Assembly: GCF_003589595.1 (NCBI RefSeq)
Contig: NW_020653397.1
Coordinates: 523,185 to 587,184, forward strand
Reading direction: 5' to 3'
Origin: Hyposmocoma kahamanoa
Taxonomy: Eukaryota; Arthropoda; Insecta; Lepidoptera; Cosmopterigidae
Length of the DNA: 64,000 bases
Position numbers and translations under genes: made by a program. Of this stretch, positions 56,697 through 64,000 are shown piece by piece. The notes under the pieces were generated by a model, which saw nothing but the letters and a program-made list of their open reading frames with translations, had not been told where the DNA came from and ran no database searches. Within the stretch, counting starts at the first letter, position 1; every line of letters begins with the position of its first letter.

Positions 56697-56793
56697 TTAT
56701 TCCCACTCCCACTGGTGGAGCAGTGGGGAGAATAACCACACGTCGGGGTGCCCCACGTGCGATATGCTGTTGCCCAAGTCAAACTCGCTCCAT
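56697..56793 (-). CDS. PLBD last exon
   Basis: Acceptor TTTTGCAG. It codes for the C-terminus AWSEFDLGNSISHVGHPDVW through QWEWE and TAA. Confidence 0.85.
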
Positions 56794-59700
56794 CTGCAAA
56801 AAAAAATTGCTGAGAAAGAAAGCAAAGTGCTATATATGCATAATATAAAGGCCTGATTTCAAGAATTGAATACAATAACATAGAACGTAGCATAAAAATG
56901 TATTTAAAACGCTCATTTTAACATATATCAAAATATACATAATATGGGCAGTAACTAGACCCAGGCGATATATCTCGTAGACGCTCGGTGTACTTTATAA
57001 TGAAAGCATTTAAATTTAGTGCTTACTTAAAAATACGAATAGATATATTTTGCTTTTTAATTTTAAATTTTTTTCATTTTAATATACATAATCGAAATCC
57101 CAGTGTCGTTATTAAAATGTGTATCAGTTAAAATTGATTTCGATACTAATAGACCAACTGTCAAAATAAGAACAAAGAATACAATAACGCAATTAGTAAT
57201 TATTAGAACAAAATAACATTTACAATTCAAACATTTTTGGCATAATTTTACCTACTTTCACAATCAGTCGATAAAACTGTCGACTACAACTACATGACTA
57301 TTTACAATTTTACGAAAACTGGCAACCCCGTAAATGTTATTTTACTCCATCTTAAAAAAACTTATATAAACTTATACTTCCTGGGGCCTGACGCATGAAT
57401 TATTTACTACATTTTCATTACACTGGGCGTTTAGCTCTTTTTCCATTGTAGTTTGTTGGGTCTTGGGAGGTTAATGAGAGAGGGGGGGAGGAAGAGAGAA
57501 GCAACCATTCTCTTATTGGACCCCATCGCCCTTTATGAAATACCCCTTAGTTCGTTACGACTTAAAGAGGCCCAGCAACTGTTACGGGTAGGCATGTCGT
57601 TTACCATCAGGCGCACGATCCCGTTACTTGATATCTAAAAAGGGCAAAACTTCCAACACACGCTCCTATATTCAGACGATTTCGGTGGTTGAACAAGTTA
57701 TAAGTTAGTCTTGGGTTCCATTTGGTAAAATATATTTTCTATATTGTTTCTGGTCTGGGTAGTACTCATTCTTCAAGGAATTCCCTACTTTGAGAAGTGG
57801 TATGATGTGGATCTTCTACGACGTTAGATTATACACGGTACTTACGCAAAGGGCGGTATCCCTCGACTGATGTTGTGCGTTGGGCTGGAGACGGACAGGA
57901 AGCTGTAGGTGCGGTACAGCGTGGCGCTGGTGATTTTCACATCTGTGGCGCCGTGCGAGCGGTGGCCCAGCGCACGAAACGGGTACGTGCCTGCGGGACA
58001 CCATAATGGCGGATCAAGTAGACATAAAAACGGACTTAAGAGTCATGCATCACCCAAGACTTGACCGTATAACCCGAAGGTTGATAGTGCTACGAAAAAG
58101 CGGAGTGTTTGTTCCAACTGACACCAATTTTTTTTTACCGTCTCAAATTAATGTCCAATACATAATATTTCTTCGTTACTTCATAATGGCGGCATTAATA
58201 AGCAACCCCTCACCAGTGGCGGGATAATCCACTTAATATCAGTGACATAAACTTTGCGAAATTCATAAACAACCATTAATCAGTGGCGGGATAATACACT
58301 TCATATAAGTGAGATAATTCACACGCCGTTTGCGGGATTCATAAGCAACCATTCGCCAGTAGCGGGATAATCCACTTAAAATCAGTGACATAAACTTTTG
58401 CGAGATTCATAAACAACCATTAATCAGTAGCGGGATAATACACTTCATATAAGTGAGATAATTCACACGCCGTTTGCGGGATTCATAAGCAACCATTCAC
58501 CAGTGGCGGGATAATCCACTTAATATCAGTGAGATAAACAGTTCGCGAGATTAATAGGCGGAAATTTTCATTCATCAGTGGCGGAAAAAACCGACTTAAT
58601 ATCAGTGAGATATAATATTGTTTGCAAGATTAATAAGCAATCATTTACCAGTGGCGGGATAATCCACTTATATAAGTGAGATAATTCACAAACTGTTTTG
58701 CGGGGTTAATGGATCTAGTCACCATTGGCGGAATTATTTACTTAACATTAATCCATTTATATTATGTGTAACTCTGCCTTTTAGGCATTAAGTTGTTTGT
58801 AAGCAAAAATATAACGACTATGCGTAAAGGTATACATTGAAATAACATACACAATATAGTGTAGTGCATCTAAAACAACCTATTAGATATGTAAGTGAAT
58901 GAATGCAAATGCGTTAGTCATGACAAGGGGGCAGAAGTAATGGCATAATTTCCAATACCACTTACCATTCGCGGGATTGAGGTCGTTCCTCGCAGCGATG
59001 GCGTTGCAACCGCTGTACGGCGGGTTGCACTGTGAGCAGCGCGACAGAGGGTCGTGTTTAAAGTCGTTGTACCGCATCGTGTAGTACATGTCGCGCAGGT
59101 TGCGGATTTTACCCTAGAACAGGCTTTCAACTTATTTTTCAAGGTCTCCTGAATTTAATATACAAACGTACTAACATGAAACAAAGTATGAGCTGTCGAA
59201 ATAAACAAAACAAAAGCTATATCATAAAATTCTAGACTTCCGAGTTTTTAATTGCATATTCACGTTCAGAGTGCTAAATAAGGGTGTCACCACACTTATC
59301 AACACGGAATCGCATTAAGCGCCTGTCGGAAAAAGTTTTTTGTCCATGCAGTAAGAGGGGAAACGACCGCCGAATCGTTTTCGCGACTTACTAAGTATTA
59401 TATATTGGACTTATTATATAGATATATAGTCTGTTTTTTTCAAGACTGAATAAAATGACAGTTCATTGGGCAAAAGTGTTGCCCGCTTGGGAGCAGCTAG
59501 TGATTGCAGTCGATAAATATTCCATCGACTATTGATTGAATATTAGTCATGCTTATGGAATAAATAGCCGAACTTGTTACATTTGAATCATTCTCGATCC
59601 ATTATTCATCCAATTACTCCAGCACAAGTTCATTTAAATTATCAATTGTATTAGGTTCATACATACATACACAGTATTTAAAACTATGTTTACGAAAACT

Positions 59701-62700
59701 AGAAAGAGGAGACATGTTCTAATGTTTTTGATTTTAATTCAAAATTGATAATCAAATCCGGCTTATCTTGTTAAAATTTATATTAATAAAAATTGATCTC
59801 GATACTAGTAGACCAGCTGTCAAAACAAGAATAAAGAAGGCAATAACGCAATTATTAGATTGTCGACATATTTGTATGGCGTACATTTATTTCTCTCATG
59901 AGTTTGGGTGTAATATGAGGTTGTCTATGTGTGTGTCCATGGTACCCGCGACGCAGGGTTTCCTTAGTGCGGGGCTATGTTGAGTGTGTGCGTTATTGTG
60001 CTTTATTATATTAACATTTATGTAGATCCGAAAAAAATGTTCAATTAATGATATTTTATGTTTTTGTTACCGATACAGTCTAATTGTTTTGATTTAATAC
60101 ATTTTACAAAATCTATTGACTACATGCAGCCAGGACTATATCCATCATATTAACCTTAGAACTAAGTCCAAGCTCGTGGTACCACGATTTCGTTTGAGTA
60201 ATTAACAAGTTATTGAAAAGTCATATTACAAAATTTAAGAGTATGTGTTAGATAAAGATGTATGGAAAGACGACCTGAGTCTAGATTCCACACAAATCTG
60301 ATTCAATTTATTTAATTTTATTCCATAGCATTTAAGTTTAATTGAAAAAAAAACAATCAAAAAATTTTATAAAAACTGGCAACCGTGCAAATGTCATTTT
60401 ACTCAGTCTTTAAAAAAGACAGACGATAGGTACATATCTCCAAGCAACGTTATTATTAGCCAATTCCTCTGCATTAAGAAACATTGAGCAACCAGGCTAG
60501 TCCAGGGTATGCTCCGTTATGGTACCTGTTTCTCCTTGATGATCTTGGCGCGAGGGTTGGTGTGGTAGCCGAACCAGTCGCCGTAGGTCTGCACTCGCAC
60601 CCAGCCGCCGCTCAGGTTGAATACACCAGGGAAGTAAGGGATATTGTACGACGGGAAGTACGTCTGTTGCTTTAGTTCTAAGGTTCTGGAAAAGAAACTA
60701 ATACGTGAAAACTTGGAAACATACAGGACCAAAAGTGGTCCATACATTGGACGTGGATTATTTCTTGGTGGTAAAACAAATACAGTGTCGTGCACATATG
60801 GCGTGTGTAAACCGCCAACAAAGCGCGACATTCGCGCCAAAAAACAAATTGACATTTCCAAACGCAATTTTCATCGTTACCTCTAGTTATTTAAAATTCA
60901 TAAGAAATATCAAGACACGTAAGTTAAAACAGCAAAGATAGTAATTTGTGCCAAATACTATCCACACACCAATGTGGACACACCTAAACATTCGTAATTA
61001 TTTTATTGAACATTCGCTAAAAAACCATTAATTTAACAACAATAAATAATTAGAAAATTCAAAACGTATAATACCCAGGGTGCCTTCAAGTTAGACGCTT
61101 ATAGAAGTGTTGCAGTGGTGACACTGTTCAACCGCACCATTACAATATTTAGGAGCGCAGTTGCAGTGCCACGCGCGCGCCTCTTTTGATCTCATAGCAG
61201 TGAACTAAAAATTAATGAAGCGCTACAGACGTGCGACTGCGCTTCTGCAGTCTATTTTTAAGACACAAGTGTTGCCCGCTGGCCAGGACCTAGTGATTGA
61301 ATCGATAAATATTTGATTTTATCTTTGTAAATGGTTGCCATTGTATGCTGTTGTGTTCCTTAGGGAAGTCATCACATTTACCGACACGAAATAACATTGC
61401 GTCAGAAAAAGTTTTATGTCTATGTAATGAGTGGTAAAAAGACGTGCGTTTTGCATCGGGACTCCGGGCAGAAGAGAAATGACTCGTTAAGTATCGAAGC
61501 CCTTACATTTTAAACCTAAATGTGTCATTATTTTAATGTGTCTGTATTTTCTATGTGGAAAATATTGTAATGATAACTCACAAGTCCGCAGCTTCTGTAT
61601 ACCCCGGCAGCTGCTCAATTATATAGAGCAGTCCATTTTCGATCACCGGCTCTGGCTGCTCCTGCGTGCGCGGGCGGAACTTTTTGTAGTCCACAATATA
61701 CCTAAGCAAATATAAATGTTACGTGTGAGAAAAATCATTAACCTACGAATGAAGGAATGAATGAAATATTCTTTATTCCACATAAAATTACAATTAAAAT
61801 ACAATACAATAGCTTAAGTATAATAGTAGTAAGTGAATGTGCAACAGGCGGCCTTATTGCTATGTAGCAATTTCTTCCAGGCAATCTTAGTATAGACATT
61901 TCGGATATGCAAAAAGGGGTGCAACCAAAGAATATCATCATAAGTACACTACATAATAAGTAATCATAAAAATATATACATATCCGTAGATAGATATGTA
62001 CACATACTAATAATATACATAACAATAAATACACAATAATATTAAATGCTTATATACTTTTAAAGGAAAAAGAAAAAACGTTTGACATGAATGTCATTAA
62101 CATATGAAAAATTGATTTCGGTAGATGGGAAGAGTCAAAATCTAACTTGTCAACCGATATTAGCCATTAGAGCCAGTGAGCAAAGACAATTATCCGTTGT
62201 TGAAAAAAGTGTCGAAATTAGAAAAGTAATGAATAAGAACACTCCTATTACCAGTACTGTTAAAGCGTGAAACACGCAGAGAGCGGGTGTGGGTCGGGCG
62301 CGGGTCGGGTCTGGTCGGGCCCGCGGCGGGTGATTCCGTGTAAATATATGGACGACAACACACAGAGCGCAGTGCATTCGCCCGCTGTTGGCCCGACCCA
62401 CACCCGCTCTTGGCCCGACCCACACCCGCTCTCAGTGTGTTTCATGCTTAACTGTTAAAGAAATAGCCACTATTATTATGAATTATTATTGATACAAAAA
62501 ATCGAACACTGTCGCGAACGCAAGAGAATTTTTGTAACTTAATTTGATGTAATTTTCGAAGCAGTAACAAAACGCTCGTCAAGGCCACATTACGTAAGCC
62601 GGGGGATTCTATTTTGTACCAATCAACTACTACCTAAATATGATTTATGTTTTATTTATCCCCACCAGATATTTAACGATTTTTTTTGTACAAACTAACA

Positions 62701-63831
62701 AAGGTCAAAGATACCGTTCATTATTTATTTGTTCTTACGTAAGAAACGACCACAGCTTTTAACCTATTGTCAATATATCACAATTAACTATTAATCGTCT
62801 TCGATTTAACGAGTTTGTCGAGATCCTCTACATCTTCTACTTGGGTCTGACGGCTACAATCATAAAGAAAAATTATTTCGATCTATGTAGTAGCAGTAGA
62901 GCTCCTTGTGAAAGAGTTTGTCCAGGGGAGTACTGTCGCCTTGCCTGTTTCTGTCGCCAAGCAGTCATGTGAGCATTACTGCGTTCCGGTTTTATGAAAT
63001 TACAAAAAGATTTATGGGCGCAGTGGCAGTGCCCATAAATCTTTATTTAAAGCTCTGAGTGGCACAGCAACTGTTATGGACAGGTGTGTCGCTTGCCACT
63101 AGGTGCACGACTTGTTCGTTCGTCAATTGGCACTATAAAAAACCTTTTATTTTCGGCTTTTTCGCTATCAGCACTACCTGTGGGAAACTTATAAAGTCAT
63201 TCAGCCAGGTACCTTTGTAGCTAAAAAAAGTTGTCGAGAGATGTCGCTGTATTAAATGCAATATTTAATCAATATCATGACGTATATTCATTATATATAT
63301 ATTACGGAGGCATGACAACAGACACTGGTTCGTATCCAGTCGGACCGAAGAACTTTTCTTTGTGTTTATTTGTTTTTGTATCAATAATAATAAGAAACGA
63401 GTGGAGTAATTTCCCAAAAAACGTATGTAGTAAAGTAATATCATATCGTCTTCATACTGTGAAAACCAATTATATGAATTTTATTTTATAGAAAATGACT
63501 TTACATTGTTGCTTATGTAAAATGCAAATATTAATATAATACGAATTAACGTCGACTTGTAAAAAATATTCTTCGTCGAAATCTTTTATGAAATATTTTT
63601 TTTCCCAGTACAACGGCGATATTTAATAACGCGCGATGTAATTTATGAATAAACCTGAGGGGTTTCCACTAGTGGAAACGTGTAAACGTTGCTGATATTC
63701 GAATAGAATTGTGAAACAACTGACCACTGGTTGTTGTAAGTACCGCTGTTGTGTTTCCTAAATATGTGCACCCACTCTTTGCCGCTGCGCGCGAGTCGAT
63801 TGGCGATCATGGCGCGCACGAACTCCATTAT
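56697..63831 (-). CDS. Phospholipase B-like protein (PLBD/lamina ancestor), C-terminal exons
   Basis: Six minus-strand exons (63831-63725, 61701-61582, 60685-60526, 59113-58966, 57990-57846, 56793-56697) join in frame, all with GT donors and AG acceptors, to give 258 residues and TAA. Reading in order: MEFVRAMIANRLA, KHNSGTYNNQW, YIVDYKKF, YIIEQLPGY, SYNIPYFPGVFNLSGG, YTMRYNDF, IAARNDLNPANGTYPFRAL, GHRSHGATDVKITS and a C-terminus with WSEFD then GHPDVWLFSP. These are hallmarks of phospholipase B-like proteins, which are secreted or lysosomal glycoproteins with an Ntn-hydrolase fold. The N-terminal half, including the signal peptide and the catalytic cysteine expected at the new N-terminus after processing, lies beyond the right edge. 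NLSG and NISR are possible N-glycosylation sites. The fly homologue is lamina ancestor. PLBD1 and PLBD2 types cannot be separated with certainty from this half. Confidence 0.9.
57120..57361 (+). repeat. Repeat G, uninterrupted copy (PLBD intron)
   Basis: The left part has 'aattgatttcgatactaata' and 'acaataacgcaatta'. The right part has 'aaaactggcaaccccgtaaa' and ends in an A-run. The same two parts flank inserted DNA at 59785-60418. Confidence 0.6.
57555..57645 (+). repeat. Interspersed repeat family B, 3' fragment
   Basis: It contains 'cccagcaactgttacgggta' and 'accatcaggcgcacgat', the last 90 or so bases of the family. It lies just outside the PLBD fifth exon. Confidence 0.6.
57846..57990 (-). 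CDS. PLBD exon (fifth in window)
   Basis: Acceptor CCGCAG, donor TTTGC|GTAAGT. It codes for GTYPFRALGHRSHGATDVK through NISRGIPPF. Confidence 0.88.
58195..58760. repeat. Minisatellite with higher-order structure, in a PLBD intron
   Basis: Eight units of about 67-76 bases start with GCGGGATAAT or a variant, at 58219, 58286, 58362, 58430, 58506, 58581, 58654 and about 58728. Units 1-4 alternate between two types, giving a 143-144-base dimer period. Units 6-8 are more divergent. The array sits in the intron between the fourth and fifth PLBD exons of the window. Confidence 0.85.
58966..59113 (-). CDS. PLBD exon (fourth in window)
   Basis: Acceptor TTCTAG, donor AATG|GTAAGT. It codes for GKIRNLRDMYYTMRYNDF through IAARNDLNPAN. 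Cysteines in CSQCNPPYSGC may form disulfides. Confidence 0.88.
59284..59530 (+). repeat. Repeat H, copy 1 (PLBD intron)
   Basis: Block x ('gtcaccacacttatc' through 'ggaaaaagttttttgtcc') is followed by block y ('caaaagtgttgcccgct' through 'cgataaatatt'). Both blocks recur at 61262-61440 in the opposite order. Confidence 0.55.
59866..59998 (+). repeat. tRNA-derived SINE family A, 5'-truncated
   Basis: It runs from 'atatttgtatggcgtacatt' to 'cttagtgcggggctatgttg' and then a TTAT-type tail. It is nested within Repeat G. Confidence 0.7.
60245..60345 (+). pseudogene. LINE C-terminal fragment, same family as 47056-47451
   Basis: It reads LDKDVWKDDL-like codons ('gataaagatgtatggaaaga'), then the shared 3' UTR 'ttccatagcatttaagttta'. 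It is only about 100 bases long. Confidence 0.6.
60526..60685 (-). CDS. PLBD exon (third in window)
   Basis: Acceptor TTCCAG, donor CAG|GTACCA. It codes for LTLELKQQTYFPSYNIPYF through YGDWFGYHTNPRAKIIKEKQ. Confidence 0.88.
61262..61440 (+). repeat. Repeat H, copy 2 with blocks in swapped order
   Basis: Block y (61262-61312) precedes block x (61365-61440), the reverse of the order at 59284-59530, on the same strand. Confidence 0.55.
61582..61701 (-). CDS. PLBD exon (second in window)
   Basis: Acceptor CTTAG, donor ACTT|GTGAGT. It codes for YIVDYKKFRP through YIIEQLPGYTEAAD. Confidence 0.85.
61745..61935 (-). repeat. LINE 3' UTR with ATTC-type tail
   Basis: On the minus strand: 'gaagaaattgctacatagca', 'ataaggccgcctgttg', then 'ggaataaagaatatttcatt' and a CATT/ATTC repeat tail (61764-61745). 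This is a recurrent 3' end of lepidopteran LINEs. It lies in a PLBD intron. Confidence 0.65.
61936..62255. other. PLBD intron, nothing further recognised
   Basis: AT-rich and non-coding. Confidence 0.4.
62256..62460. mobile_element. GC-rich MITE between 10-bp direct repeats
   Basis: The inverted ends (left GCGTGAAACACGCAGAGAGC, right reversed GCATGAAACACACTGAGAGC) enclose a body rich in GGCCCGACCCACACCCGCTC repeats. ACTGTTAAAG stands at 62256-62265 and again at 62451-62460. TTAA also abuts both ends (62260-62263 and 62448-62451), so either a piggyBac-type TTAA target or a longer duplication is possible. Confidence 0.7.
62885..63140 (+). repeat. Interspersed repeat family B, near-complete
   Basis: It starts 'tagtagcagtagagctcctt' and ends after 'cgacttgttcgttcgtcaat'. 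A 14-base local duplication ('agatttatgggcgcag' and 'cccataaatcttt') distorts the middle. It lies in a PLBD intron. Confidence 0.8.
63225..63440 (+). repeat. SINE family D, partial
   Basis: The B-box segment CTGGTTCGTATCCAG (63325-63339) is followed by the family-D body ('gtatcaataataataagaaa', 'gagtggagtaatttcc'). The A box is not recognisable. Confidence 0.55.
63725..63831 (-). CDS. PLBD exon (first in window)
   Basis: The acceptor TTGTAG precedes ATAATGGAG, and the donor follows CAGTG (GTCAGT). It codes for IMEFVRAMIANRLA through SGTYNNQ and splits the Trp codon with the next exon. The internal ATG is not a start, because the frame continues upstream through a splice acceptor. Confidence 0.85.
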
Positions 63832-64000
63832 CTACAACGATTAACATTTTAGCATACATGCTTACTCTGCTTACAGTGATGTCAAATAGGTGATACCAAT
63901 TATTAAGGTCAAGTTGACGGATCTAACAATGTTCTCCCTTCACTCTATAAGTAGACTAAAATAAAGTCTTCTGTCCTTTTCTTAATGGTAACGACAGGAA
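63832..64000. other. PLBD intron running off the right edge
   Basis: It lies upstream of the acceptor at 63832-63833 on the minus strand. No further exon is visible. Confidence 0.6.

Larger units (their letters stand above)
59785..60418 (+). repeat. Repeat G, copy interrupted by nested insertions
   Basis: The left part is at 59785-59865 and the right part at 60365-60418. Between them lie SINE A (59866-59998) and a LINE end (60245-60345). The intact counterpart is at 57120-57361. Confidence 0.6.

Noticed and set aside
58195..58760. Direct repeats resembling a CRISPR array
   Set aside because: The units are long, degenerate and contiguous with no unique spacers, and they lie in an intron of a eukaryotic gene. 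It is a minisatellite.
63643..63828. ATG at 63828 as the start of a short PLBD-like protein
   Set aside because: A splice acceptor sits one codon upstream and homologues continue N-terminally, so the Met is internal. Reading past 63725 enters the intron.

Overview
The window looks like nuclear DNA of a moth or butterfly (Lepidoptera). It is AT-rich, with multi-exon genes bounded by GT-AG introns. It also carries a dense load of short interspersed repeats, small inverted-repeat transposons (MITEs) and 5'-truncated LINE ends of kinds I associate with lepidopteran genomes. No species can be named from the sequence alone.

Five protein genes can be read. (1) 10133-12316, minus: a single-exon receptor-like protein with a signal peptide, WSC domain, fibronectin III region, membrane segment and tyrosine-kinase fold, matching Wsck. 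All three catalytic landmarks are altered, so it should be a pseudokinase. (2) 15637-26103, plus: a six-exon basic protein of 913 codons. Its C-terminal third resembles the nucleolar and spindle-associated protein (NuSAP) family, and its N-terminal half carries about ten copies of an unusual N-S/T-T-F-D-K motif. (3) 51557-53011, minus: a single-exon major-facilitator transporter of the MFSD14/HIAT1 type. (4) 53767-55039, plus: the clathrin adaptor AP-2 sigma subunit, 142 codons in four exons. (5) 56697-63831, minus: the last six exons (258 codons) of a phospholipase B-like protein (PLBD, fly lamina ancestor). The rest of this gene lies beyond the right edge.

Layout: 1-1250 is a CpG-rich stretch that may be the promoter or 5' exon of a gene running off the left edge. 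1.6-9 kb is packed with repeats and MITEs. 9-26 kb holds genes 1 and 2, whose introns carry more repeats. 26-51 kb shows no convincing gene and holds MITEs, LINE relics, hairpins and plain AT-rich DNA. 51-64 kb is gene-dense: MFSD14 and AP-2 sigma are divergent across about 750 bases, and AP-2 sigma converges on the PLBD gene.

The genes share no obvious pathway, although AP-2 sigma (endocytosis), PLBD (lysosomal) and MFSD14 (Golgi/endosomal) all act in membrane traffic. The most notable observations are the N-S/T-T-F-D-K motif array, a higher-order minisatellite inside a PLBD intron, a nested-insertion pair and a permuted duplicate in the same gene, a cluster of short perfect hairpins near 13 kb, and a set of long-armed MITEs.
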